Origin: Castanea sativa
Taxonomy: Eukaryota; Streptophyta; Magnoliopsida; Fagales; Fagaceae
Length of the DNA: 64,000 nt
Assembly: GCF_040712315.1 (NCBI RefSeq)
Contig: NC_134015.1
Span: forward strand, 49,197,964 to 49,261,963
Direction: 5' to 3'
Below are positions 23,120 to 34,696 of this stretch, in pieces. A program made the position numbers and the translations under genes. The notes under the pieces were generated by a model. It made no database searches and was not told where the DNA came from. It worked only from the letters and a program-made list of their open reading frames with translations. Position 1 is the first letter of the stretch. Each line of letters opens with the position of its first letter.

Positions 23120-23905
23120 AATACTAGTGCAACTTCGATTCAAATAAAGTGTTGACGTAGCTTCATGGCAAAAATGAATGTTGGCATGACTTCTGTGCAA
23201 ATGAAGTGTTGACGTAACTTCATGGCAAAGATGACTGTTGGCATGGCTTCTGTGCAAATGGAGTGTTGACACGACTGCATGACAAAGATGGATGTCGGCA
23301 CGACTTCAATATAGATGAATTGTTGGCCTAGCTTCAATGCAAATGAAGCGTTGACGCAACTTCATGGCAAAGATGAATATTGGCATGACTTCTGTGCAAA
23401 TGAAGTGTTGACGTAGCTTCATGGCAAAGATGAATGTTGGCATGGCTTCTGTGCAAATGGAGTGTTGACACGACTGCATGACAAAGATGGATGTCGGCAC
23501 GACTTCAATATAGATGAATTGTTGGCCCAGCTTCGATGCAAATGAAGTATTGACGTAGCTTTATGGCAAAGATGAATGTTGGCATGACTTTGGTGCAAAT
23601 GAAGTGTTGACGTAGCTTTATGGCAAAGATGAATGTTGGCATGGCTTTTGTGCAAATGAAGTGTTGACGTAGCTTCATGGCAAAGATGAATGTTGGCATG
23701 GCTTTTGTGCAAATGAAGTGTTAACGTAGCTCTATGGAAAAGATGAATGTTGGCCCAGCTTCGATGCGAATGAAGTGTTGGCGCAACTTCATGGCAAAGA
23801 TAAGTGGTGACGCGATTTCCATACAAAGAAAAATATGGATGCAGCTTTAATACAAGGACGAATACTGGCACGGCTTCATGGTAAAGACTTTTGATGTGGC
23901 TACAT
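23120..23905 (+). repeat. 57-bp minisatellite, about 13 copies
   Basis: Tandem units of 57 bp built around GCAAAGATGAATGTTGGCATG and CAAATGAAGTGTTGACG. Because 57 is divisible by three, long artificial ORFs appear on the minus strand with a 19-residue repeat (HANIHLCHEA type). Copies diverge toward the right edge. Confidence 0.85.
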
Positions 23906-24717
23906 TGCAAAGATTCTTAATATGGCTGCGTTGCAAAGACAAGTGTTGATACAGCTTAAATTGCTAACACCAAAGCTAGTACGACTTCAAAGACGAGTAC
24001 TGACGATAGCATTATTACCTAGCTGAATACCCTTATGGAAACGTCGTTGCAAAGACGAATATCACTAAAAGATTGTTAATGCAAGAAAAGAATGTAACAA
24101 CATGAAGGCATACGTTCTTGCAACGTTGCTATCAATGAAATACAAAGTCACCAAATGAAGGCAAACACTTCTATGAGAACGTCAGCGTGAAGTTTGATGT
24201 CAAAACCCAAAGATCAAGGAAACTGAGCTGCAAAACAAAAACAAGCAAAAAGGAAAAAAAAATGTCAGAAGAAAATCTCATTGCATGTCTAAACAAAGGA
24301 CAAAAAAAAAAAAAAATCTTAAAAGCTGGAGAAGAAGACTGAAGGCTAAGAATGCCCAAATGAACGAAGCCAACCTCACATCTTATATAGAGAATTTCTG
24401 CTAAACTAGCAGACAAAAAAAATGAAGAAAGTCAGCAAACCCAACTGACCAATAAAAAAAATTTACATTCACATTTCAGAAATGTGAAAACAACTGGAAC
24501 TCAAAGTCAGATTTTGCAAACTCAAATGCACTTAAAATAAGAGAAGTCTGCGTTGAATTTTGAAATGAAAGAGCATCTTCAGCCATAGAGACAGAAGATA
24601 ATGCAAGTCTGAATTCATGGCAAGTCACATGGCTAGTCTGAATTTTTACATCCTGTCAGGGCGGCCACCACAAAATTAGACCAAAAGGCCATAAGTCCAA
24701 CAAAGACCCACGACTTT

Positions 24718-25330
24718 CTCATCTGAATTTGTGAAAATCCAGACCTTATTTCACAAATCTGACACCACAGGAGTCTTCTACAGCCTTCGATCCACCAAAC
24801 CTGAAAATTTCAGGCCCAGATACCCGGCCACGCATCGCCACACATGGCCAAGAATTTTCAGCGACCCGCGAGTTTCTCATTCAAATCTGCGCAAATCTGA
24901 GAACAATTTTACAAAACTGATACCACCATTAGAGCTATCGGCCTTCTATCTACAAAACTCGAAATTTTTAGGTCTAAACGATGAGCCACGCGCCACCACG
25001 CGCCGCCACAAGCTCGCGATGACCACCGTTTAGTCCATCAAAACTGTGCAAATCTGTGCACAATTTCACAAAACCGACCATATAGCAGTCTTCTATGGCC
25101 ATATAACTACAAACTGTGAAAATTTCAAGCCCAAACGATGAGCCACGCGCCACCACGCGCCGCCAGAAGCTCCGACGACGTGACACGCGCTCCCACGCGC
25201 CGCCAACAAGCTCCACGCGCCTACACGCGCCGGACCGACTTTCCCACGCGCCAGACGCGCGGCACGCGTCACACGCGCCAGGTGCAATCCGATGACGTCA
25301 TCAAACCGATTCGACCCGGAAAACCGACCC
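24718..25330 (+). repeat. Tandem blocks ending in ACGCGCC-rich DNA
   Basis: Three diverged units of roughly 150-190 bp, each with ACAAAACTGA or CAAATCTGA, an ATCGGCCTTCTAT-type stretch, GAAATTT, CCAAACGATGAGCCACGCGCC and a CACGCGCC run. The final 150 bp are strongly GC-rich with about ten CACGCGCC copies, unlike the AT-rich surroundings. Confidence 0.7.
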
Positions 25331-25397
25331 GGATCCGGACCGCCTGAAAAAAAAAAAAAATAAAAAAAAAAAAAAAAAAAAAAAAACTTTAACAAAT

Positions 25398-25720
25398 TAA
25401 GACTTTGACTTTGACCAAAAAGTCAAAATTTTCAAAACGGCCCTGTCCCACTCAATTTTTCGCGTACTTTCCAATTTTGGGGTCTGTTTCTTCAACTGAG
25501 GCTCGAAAACTGTACAACAGTCCAATTTCTAAAAAAATTGACTTTTGCACAAACTTTGACCAAAAGTCAAAATTTTTAAGATTGACCTGTCTTACTCAAT
25601 TTTTCGCGTACTTTCTAATTTTGGGGTCTATTTATTCATTTGGGAATCCAAAATTGCTCAAAATAGTGTGATTCTGCCACTATGGGCTTTGATGTAAACT
25701 TTGACCGAAGATCAAGATGT
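25398..25720 (+). repeat. Tandem repeat of about 155 bp, two and a half copies
   Basis: Copies share TTTGACCAAAAGTCAAAATTTT, CACTCAATTTTTCGCGTACTTT and AATTTTGGGGTCT. The second copy begins near 25553 and a partial third near 25695. Non-coding. Confidence 0.75.
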
Positions 25721-27640
25721 TCAATGCAAAACTTGTCCTATCAGGTTGTCGCAAAGATTTTGATTTTAAAATCTAGGTATTTGTTTTGGACTTAGAGACT
25801 ACATCTGCTTCTCCAAAGTACTAGTGATGTCCAAAATTTAAGCTCTCAAGATCATAATTTGAGATCCATCCATTTGGTCTGGATTCCCTCAAAATTATCT
25901 TCCAGACTTGATCAAGGCTCCCCTTTCAAAAACAGACGAACTCTCACAAGTATGTCTCAAAATTGAAATTACATTGGGTCACAACTTCAGCCAATTATTT
26001 CCGTCGGTGCCTACCAGTCTCCAACCTAACATTCCCATTCGGCGCCTACTGTTCCCATCCACCGTTCTCACCAAAAAATCTCATCCGCCATTCTTAAACC
26101 ACCCAGCTACCATTCTTCATCTCTTCACTATAAATAGAAGGGCCGGATCCGCTAAATCCATCAAGAAAAAAAAAAACACATACACTGAGTCATGAAATGA
26201 AGATTTGCTTCTTTCAAATTTTCAAATCCTCATTCTCACGGCCAGTGCTCACTGTGGCCGCATCAGTCGCAACCCCTAGCAACCCAAATCGCTTCATAAT
26301 CGGCTTGAAATCAACCCTCTCATGGTTCGGGAGAAACCCTTCTCACAACATTATCGTCGTTTTAGGATTCAAACAAATTTTGTTTCCCTACTTAACGACC
26401 TCATTTGTCCATAAAGTTACTCATAACACGGTCTCGCATCGTTGTTCCATGCTTTCTTGGATTTGGTTGGCAAATCCAAGTCCAAACAGAGACACCCGTT
26501 ACTAAGATCAGGGCTTCCGTAGTCTCTCTCCAACTGCTTGGTCTCCCATTAGAAGTAGCAATTCGGAACAAACAGCAACCTAGTTGGTTTCTAAAACCAG
26601 GATCACAAGTTAGCTCTATCTTTCATCTTTTGTGCTTTTCCAACAAGTGGCATTAGGTGAAGGTTGTAAAACGTGTTGGGGTATCCTACAAATTGTTTCC
26701 CATCCAACACTTGTGATGACCTCCAAGGTACCAAATGTCATCAGAAATTAGCCTTTGGTGTCGGTGAAGGGTTACCAAAGCCTCATCCCATGTTTCCGCC
26801 ATCATGGGGTCCAAAGGTCATCATTGCTGGTACCACAAAACACACTTTCTGGAATTACTCCAACTTAAGATCAGCTTGAAGAATTTCAGAAAATATACTT
26901 CTGAAATTACTTCAACTTAATGTCCGTCAGTATGGTCCAGTTACACAAGCACATTCAATGACTTGTCAGTTCGGACTTCATTCAAGATGCAAACAGCCTC
27001 AATCTCCGAAGATGTACTTACCAGAGACATCTATGCCAGAGAGTCCCCAACATGCAGGGTCAGTACCATGGTGTCATATGTTTCACTCATTCACTTCATT
27101 TTCATTTCTATTTTCTTCACCATCAACATCAACAAACCCAAAATACTCTTCTGAAATTACCTCAACTTAACTTGAGTGATGCAATAACACATGCACATTC
27201 AACCACACTCCCACATGTTCTCTCTGTGATCCGAAGTATACCCTTCAGATATAACTTCACCAGAAGTTCTTAAAAATAATAGGCTAACTCCAGAGTTCTG
27301 CATGCTGTACCTAGCCAACATCCTCACCTCTTCTCCATCTTCAACACCCTGTGATCGCCACCAACGATCCAAAATACTCTTCTGAAATTACTTTGACTTA
27401 ACCTTTGCTGAGAAAGCTCGGTCACACGAGCACATTCAAATACTGGCAGACCCCTTCTCAGTCTCATCAAAGCCTTTCATATGGGTGGGTCTACTCTTCT
27501 GCAATTACTTCATCCTGTTAAAAGCTCCACCACCTTCAACTATTTCAGTAGAAGAGTCAAGTATAAAAAAGAAATCCACTTTCTTTCAAGACTCATTCAT
27601 TCACCACACTCTAAAAACTGTGTGCATGAACGAGTCTCGA
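25721..27640 (+). other. LTR-element interior, right part
   Basis: No protein domain recognised. There is an internal TATA-like site at about 26130 (ACTATAAATAGAAGGGCC) that shares TATAAATAGAAG with the LTR promoter. From 26880 to 27520 there are four dispersed copies of AATACTCTTCTGAAATTAC-like sequence, each followed within 40-60 bp by CACATTCA, which forms a loose 200-bp higher-order repeat. Confidence 0.5.
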
Positions 27641-27649
27641 GGGGGCATT
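27635..27649 (+). other. Polypurine tract
   Basis: CTCGAGGGGGCATT sits directly in front of the 3' LTR (27650) and is the likely plus-strand primer. Confidence 0.6.
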
Positions 27650-28622
27650 TGTAGAGAGGGAAAATTTCCGACCTATCACAAGCTGACACATCATACTACC
27701 AAGTCCACAAAATACAGCCAATTACAAGGCGCCACGTACTGCTGCTAGGTTTTGCCATCACTATTCGGATTCCAATAGAAATTTTCCAAGTGTCATTGAA
27801 ATAAAGGCATGAAACTGCATCAGCACGTGTAAGCGATGACACAAGCAGCCCTGCACGTGTAAACGATGACACAAGCAGCCCTGCACGTGTAAGCGATGAC
27901 ATAAGCGGACCAATCAAGCTGTGACAAGTGTCACCAATCAGACTTCGCCACGTGTCACTCACCTACCCCTAAACTCCTATAAATAGAAGCCTTCCTAAGA
28001 CATTTAGGAGGACACACAGACACAGGACGGAGACAGAAGGAAGAAGATATCTTGAGTTCAGAAATCCAGAAGCTCTGTCGGAATCAAACCCCGAAGCCTC
28101 CAAGAACTTCAACCTCGAATACAGACAACATTCGAAGCAAAATCATCCAAACTACTCGTCCAGATCTCAAAGTTCACTGGAATCAAGCTCAAAAGCCTCC
28201 AGAAATCTCAACAAACCATAAATTAACGAAGCTCTACGGAATCAAGCCTCTAAAGCACCGAAGAACTTCCACCACAAACCTTCAAACACGAAGAACACAC
28301 GAAGAACACGAAGAACACACGAAGAACACGAAGAACACGAAGAACAAAGAATTTTTAACAAGCTCATAGCCAGAGATTCATTGTAATTCCGTTTCAAAGA
28401 TCTTCGATCCATTCCTCAGCCAAATTGAAGAATATCTTATGTTCAAATCAAAATCACATTACCACAATTCCAATCAATAAATCTTTCAAGGAGATCGAAT
28501 CAGAGGATTACTCTTTTGTAATTACAGAGAATTGTACCACACATTTATCAATACAAATTCGTATTTGTGAAACTATTTTACTTGTTTTATTTATTTCGAA
28601 CTAAGAAATTTAGTCGTCTACA
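27650..28622 (+). repeat. 3' LTR
   Basis: 973 bp, nearly identical to the 5' LTR. The extra 29 bp is expansion of a CGAAGAACA repeat near 28310-28345. It carries the same 30-bp CACGTG repeats and TATA box, and ends GTCGTCTACA before the TSD GTAAT. Confidence 0.92.
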
Positions 28623-28627
28623 GTAAT

Positions 28628-29473
28628 TTTATGACTTTTGCAGATGTAGGCCTTTGAAGCAAAGTGGGAGATGTGAAGAAGATGTGGGAAAAAGAGTAAG
28701 AACAAAAAGAAGAAGAGGAAAAAGGAGATATATGGCTTGCTGTGTGGTTGTGGGAATGGGTGGGACCATGGGAATCTCTCTCTCATTCTCGTCAAAGAAA
28801 TTAAAAGCATTGTATTGTCAGAAAAAGTTGATAACTTTACCCACTAAAAAAAAGAACGTCTGCTACCGGATAATGGAGAAATTGTGCTCCCAAAACACGA
28901 AGAAGAAAAATTTTTAGGTGCTTCCGGGTATGGAAAAATGATCTTTTTTCTCTTACATTTATGGTGAAGTTTACTATAAATGTGAGAAGAGAGAACACTA
29001 TTCTTTATACTTTGAAAATATCTAAGAATTACTCTAAATACAAAACACAACATTTTTTTCTCACATTTTGAAAATATGTTATTAGAAACATAGTACTAAC
29101 ATTATGAGTATTTTAAATATGTATTTTTACAACATTTTTTAAATTATATTTTTCATATTATTTTGAATAACAATACTTAAACATCACTACCAAATAATCT
29201 CATAGGGTATATTATTAAAGTGGTGATGCCAAATAATACATCATAACATATGAAAATTTTTCATTCTCTTGTGCCCACTCTCTTTTCTTTCTCTTGCCCT
29301 CTATCTTACTAAACATGTTAATATAGTCTTAAGCATTTGGTAAAGTGAATTTCCATTCAACCCATGACTTTAACTTTTCAAAATTATCCAATTTGCTTTC
29401 AATGAACAAAAATCACTTAATAGTGTTTGAAAATTCTCATGCTCCTTGTTTTATCTCTTGTTGCTATTTATAT
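28628..29473. other. Unit-2 flank between the LTR element and the first MULE
   Basis: 28628-28910 is unassigned purine-rich DNA. 28911-29030 is a decayed relative of the MITE at 17638-17786 (TTTTTAGGTGCTTCCGG and ATCTAAGAATTACTCT). From about 29200 the sequence matches unit 1 from 6311. No gene is seen. Confidence 0.5.
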
Positions 29474-30070
29474 GGGGATTTTGGCATTTTACCCCTATTT
29501 TTTAAAATATTTGGCAATATGTCCCTGTTTCCAGACTATATAGGTTTATGCCTCTGTTTTGAAACTCGATTTCTTCAAAATTGAGTTTCAATGAAGAACT
29601 CGACTGGTTTAAAATCGAGTTATGCCCAATCAAACTTAAAAAAAAAAAAAAATTGCATGGAACACGAGTTCAATTGAAAACGCCGCTATAGGTGTTACCC
29701 AACGTTGCTATAAGTTTTGGGTTGATCAAACTTAAAAAAAAAAAATTGCATGGAACTCGAGTTTATGGAACTTGAGTTCTATTGAAAACGCTGCTATAGG
29801 TGTTACCAAACGCCGCTATAAGTTTTGGGCTGATCAAACTTAAAAAAAAAAAAAAAAAAATTGCATGGAACTCGAGTTCCATGCAATTATTATTAATTTT
29901 TTAAAAATTTTATTGCCCCGTACTCGATTTTCTACCAATCGAGTTTTTTAATTGAAACTTGATTTTAATAAAATCAAGTTTCGAAACAAGGGCATAAATC
30001 TATATAGTTTGAAAACATGGGCATATTGTCAAATTTTTTAAAAAATAGGGGTAAAATGCCAAAATTCCCC
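29474..30070. mobile_element. MULE-like element with 9-bp TSD
   Basis: 597 bp with inverted ends GGGGATTTTGGCATTTTACC and GGTAAAATGCCAAAATTCCCC (one mismatch class apart). A perfect 9-bp TSD TATTTATAT lies at 29465-29473 and 30071-30079. The empty site is a single TATTTATAT at about 6840 in unit 1. The interior has repeated ACTCGAGTTCCATG-type blocks and no transposase. Confidence 0.9.
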
Positions 30071-30411
30071 TATTTATATACCATTGACTATCCAAAAATT
30101 TCATCATGCATATAATTGCCGTAATACAATTATTGTGAGACCTGCATAGTCAATACAAGCTCTTAGAAGAAAATAGAGGCCTTATTAAGAGGATCAAAAA
30201 TATTTTAAATTATGTTAAACCTCACTTGTTCTTGGGAAGCAACTTTGATATTTTTGAAAATTTTTGTAGTACATGATATTAACCCAAACCTTGTGGTTCA
30301 TGTATTACCTACTTTTTTTTTTTTTTTTTCCTGCTAATAGGTTCTTGTATTACCTCATTTGTACTTGGGAATTAAATTTGATATTTTTTAAAAATTTACT
30401 ATATGATATTA

Positions 30412-30800
30412 GGAGAAAATGAGCATTTACCTATAATTTACAAACTATACAATAAAATACTCCTGTTTTGAAACTATTTAACAAAATGCCCATATTTTTA
30501 AGCTCTATTTTAACAAAATCGAGTTACAAGTGAAACTCGACATTGTTAATGTCGAGTTCTATAAATAATTAAACATTTAAATTTTTTTTTTTGAAAATTT
30601 AAGTGGAACTCGACATTGGTAATGCCGAGTTCTACCTACAAACATACATATAACTCAATTGTGAAGATATCGAATTTTACATAAAACTTGATTTTGTTAA
30701 AATTAAGTTTTAAAAATAGAGACATTTTGCTAAATAATTTTTAAATAAAGATATTTTCTTAAATAGTTTGTAAATTAGAGGTAAAAAACTCATTTTACCC
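30412..30800. mobile_element. Second MULE-like element upstream of gene 2
   Basis: 389 bp with inverted ends of about 35 bp (AAATGAGCATTTACCTATAATT and TAGAGGTAAAAAACTCATTTT). It is flanked by ATGATATTA (30403-30411) and ATGATTTTA (30801-30809), a 9-bp TSD with one mismatch. The interior shares GAACTCGACATT-type motifs. It lies about 250 bp upstream of the gene-2 start codon. Confidence 0.75.
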
Positions 30801-31047
30801 ATGATTTTAACCTAAATCTCGTGTGGTTCATGTATTACCTCATTTGTACTTGGAAACAAATTTGATATTTTTTAAAAAGTTTAGTAGTACATGATATTAA
30901 TCCAAACCTCGTGTGGTTCATGTATTTATCACCCAAAAAAAGAAAAAAGAAAAAAGAAAAAAAAAACACCCATTGGGGGAGGAGGCTTTGACCTTTAAAC
31001 ACCGTGCATGAACAGTAGCTCAAAGGGAGAGGGAGAGAGAGAGAGAG
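30801..31047 (+). promoter_or_regulatory. Proximal 5' region of WAT1 gene 2
   Basis: Contains a repeat of the CTCATTTGTACTTGG and TAGTACATGATATTAA block that also occurs at 30225 and 30353, so the proximal promoter is locally triplicated relative to gene 1. The last 60 bp (GGAGGCTTTGAC through the GA run) match gene 1. Confidence 0.5.
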
Positions 31048-34000
31048 ATGAAGGGTTTGGGAGTAACAGCAGCCATGGTGGCAGTCCAGTTCCTTGAGGT
31101 GGGCTTCAACACTATGCTAAAAGCAGCCATGAGTAAAGGGATGAGTAACTTTGTTTTTGTGGTTTACTCAAATGGCCTTGCCATCTTCGTTCTTCTTCTA
31201 GCTTCCTTCATCTTTTACAGGTTTTCATATTCATCTGCTCCAACTGTTCAATTCAACAACTACCTTGCCGTACTTTCTACATAACATCTTTTTTCTTATC
31301 ACTTTGATTATTTTGCAGAAAAAGAAGTCTTCCTCCACTGACAGTTTCATTAGTCTGTAGAATCTTTCTTCTTGGCCTGCTAAGGTTCTTTTCTTGTTTA
31401 ATTCAGATTGTAGTGATAAGATATAAATGGGTTTCCATTTTTGTTTTTGGTACTATAAATGGGTTTCTAATATGTGTACAAGCTTACACTTATCTATAAT
31501 CTATCATGATTTTTGGTGGGTTTTATAGTTGCTGTGTGCAGAGCTTCATGTTTACTGGTATAGGGTACAGCTCTCCAACTTTGGCCTCAGCAATGGTTGA
31601 TCTGACTCCAGCTTTTACTTTCATACTTGCCATCATCTCCAGGTGGGTCTCCTCTCTGTTCAAAGTGCTCAATGACTAAAAGCCACGCTCACCAGTGGCA
31701 TTTACCATTTAGAATATGCCACGTGAGTTTGGGCTGGTTCATTTCTGTTATTAACCCAAAAAATAGGGGACACTTTTTGTTTTTAGCATTAATAGACTTA
31801 GATACTTTCCCACAATTTCATATCTCATGTGTGATGGTGAATATTACTGGATTTTGCCTGGTATTTTTCCCCTCCAAAATATTTTGGAAGACCAACAAAA
31901 AATCTTATGTCCCAATAAAATTGTTCCACTTTATATTGTATCAATTATAGTATGTGAGTCATATGTCTAATTTTAGAAAAAGAAAAAAAAGAAAAAGAAG
32001 AAGAGACATGTCACATACCGTGATTGGTGGATTATAGAACAATACACACATTGGAACAAAGATTTTTATTTGACAGTGTTGATGCCAAAGTCAAAACTAT
32101 CCTTTGGATTTCCAATATGAATATTTAGGATTCTAAAATTTACTCTTCTAAAGTTAATTATTGGTGTTTACAATTAGTGTTGAGTTAGATGGTAAGTTTA
32201 AAAGTTTTTTTTTTTCCCTTTATTGATAAAAATAAAAAGAAGGTAGTGTAGTAATTTTCATATAACAGCGGTAATGGCACACATTAGTAAAGAAGAGAAG
32301 AAGTCATATAGGAAATTAGGAATGGTAATCTCAATAGTTTTTGATACTACGTGAGAGTTGAAAGATGAAATTTTGTGCTGTTGTAACTTGTAAGTTAATG
32401 TAAAAATACTACTGGATGTCCTGGGTAGTGTGTGTAAAGTTTGAAAGTTAGAGTTGAAATTTGTCATCCATATTATTGATGGTGATTTTGTTTGAACCTA
32501 AGTAATTTGGTCCCCAGACATTAAACTTTGTCATGTGGTGCTTGCTATTGTTAATCTCGCTTTCACTTTTGTTTAATACACCTGCACTGTTGGCCAAACA
32601 AGAGAGAATAATTTTGAACTTGGAGCATTTGTGTTAAAGACTTAAAGTCTAAATTAAATTATGATAGGAGTATGTCAAGTGTGAAGAATTTTAACAGAGG
32701 AAGTCTTATTCAAAGTCTAGATCAAGAAAGGATATCAATGACATGACAGGGAATGCCATTTCTATCATGAGATGAGAAATCGTCAATCATTCAAACATTT
32801 GAAGGAGTTGAAAACTAATTATGGTAGTTAGAACTCTGTGGATGCAGTGATTGTTGTAGCATGTGGAGAGGATAATGTTGACGGTGAAACTTTTTATGGT
32901 TACTAGATATTTGGTTTTGATTAAAACTTCATGGATTTGGATTTACCCCCTCATTTCACATATGCTGATATAGAGATTAGTTTAATATTTACAGGACTTA
33001 TGTTGAAGGTTCTGTTACAGTATATAATGATGTGGAATGTAAAGGTATGAGAATAGCTACAATAAAAATTAAGGTGTTTGATGAGTACTAGTCAAGACAC
33101 CTGCTTATGAAGTAGAGATTTGTTAAGTCCTGCCTGTGAGGCATAATAGTTCCTACATAAGATTGAAATCCCAGATTGGTGTAAGAAGAAAATTAAAAAG
33201 ATAAATCCATATTAATAAAAGGTGATAGTATAGTTTTTTATTGCGTCAGAATTGGAAGACAGTTTAATCATGTGTTTATGCTAGTTGTTCTTAAGTTCGA
33301 GAGTTGAATTTGAAAATTTGTAATTTATTTTATTGATAATGGATTTGTTGCGGGCAATTTAGTTGAATTAAGTTAAACTTTGTGTTTTTGCGGTTCTTAC
33401 TGTTGTTCAGTTTTGGGTGTTTTCCACAATTTTTAGTATTGAGAATTGAAATATAGAAAACGTCACTGATATGTAGGCACGGGTGAACTAACTTTAACAT
33501 GGAGATCAAAAGGCTGATATGGAGAATAACCTCTGTACATTAAGATATATTACCATAGATGATGAACTAAAATGTTAAAACTCTTTCAAAAGATGTGAAT
33601 AATAAAACTTGAATGAAATGGTGGTTGTAGGATGGAAAAGCTGGACTTGAGAACCCAAAGCAGTCTTGCTAAGTGTATTGGCACTATGGTATCCATTATA
33701 GGTGCATTAATTGTGACTTTGTACAAAGGCCTGCCTATCATAATTGCTTTATCATCCAATGGTCAACCCAGTGAGGTTCTTCTGTCACTGCAATCAATTT
33801 GGGTCCTTGGAGGCTTTCTCCTTGCCATTGGTAGCTTATGTCTTTCAATATTGTTTATTGTCCAGGTAAAACTGGTTTAAACATTCTAGTCCCCTCTTAC
33901 TGTACATGTTGCAGACATTATATCTCAGAAAATTGACTCGAATTTTTTTTTCCCCCTTCTTTTCGAATGTACATATCTAGACCTGGATTATTAGAGAGTA

Positions 34001-34696
34001 TCCTGCAGAGTTGATTGTAACACTTATTGCTAGCATTTTTGCGACCTTCCAATCTGCCTTGGTGGCTCTAGTTGCAGAGAAAGACCCAAAAGTTTGGAGA
34101 TTAACGTCTAATATGGAGTTGATAGCTATAGGCTATTCGGTAAGCATGATGAAGGCGACATGCTCTACTTTAGGCTTGTCATTCTGTCACGTAGATCCCA
34201 AAATTTTGGGACTCAGAATTGGTAGTTGTTGTTGTATCTTGTCACTCATTATAGCTTACCCTTTGTTTTTCCAATAACTTGTTTGTAGGCCGTTTTCCTG
34301 GTAGCTGCACGAAATGTTGTTGCTGCATGGGCATGTCGCAAGAAGGGTCCTGTCTTTGTTGCATTATTTAGTCCTCTAGGGATGGTCATTGCACTTGTAA
34401 TGGGTGTTACTTTTCTTGGGGATACTCTCTATCTTGGAAGGTATAATTCTTGTATCTCAATATAGTAATTCTGTGAAGCTATGCTACTGTCCTGCAATAT
34501 TAAGGACTATTATGATTATGATTCAATTTTATTGCTGTGCAGTTTGATAGGAGCAACTGTAATAGCTCTTGGGTTTTATGCTGTGATATGGGGGCAAGCA
34601 CAAGAAGAGAAGACCATTGAAAACAGAGGAGTTTGTAGCTTTGAGTCATCTTCTGCTAAAGTTCCTCTTTTGGAAAATAAAGGCTTGGATATCTAG
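31048..34696 (+). CDS. WAT1-related protein (gene 2), seven exons, intact
   Basis: Duplicate of gene 1; same transporter family, substrate unknown. Exons by eye are 31048-31220, 31319-31384, 31529-31642, 33631-33865, 33981-34139, 34289-34440 and 34543-34696, totalling 1053 nt or 350 aa with all exon lengths equal to gene 1. About 21 residues differ from gene 1, including QSIWVLGG for QSNWVLGG and LGDT for LGNT. The start MKGLGVT is fixed because the ATG at 31008 is out of frame. Intron 3 has about 375 bp absent from gene 1 (32571-32955). Two MULE-like insertions lie within 1.6 kb upstream, so regulation may differ from gene 1. Confidence 0.9.

Larger units (their letters stand above)
18902..28622 (+). 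mobile_element. Young LTR retrotransposon, gag only (TR-GAG/LARD-like)
   Basis: Complete 9.7-kb element with a perfect 5-bp TSD GTAAT (18897-18901 and 28623-28627), LTRs starting TGTAGAGAGG and ending GTCGTCTACA, a primer-binding region just after the 5' LTR, and a purine-rich tract before the 3' LTR. The LTRs differ by about ten substitutions and one 29-bp indel (counted by eye, about 1%), so insertion is recent. The 7.8-kb interior encodes only a damaged gag. I find no protease, RT, RNase H or integrase. It therefore depends on enzymes from another element. The interior holds a SINE and several minisatellites. Confidence 0.9.

Noticed and set aside
23419..23910. 163-codon minus-strand ORF
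   Set aside because: Produced by the 57-bp minisatellite whose period is divisible by three; no start context and no family features.
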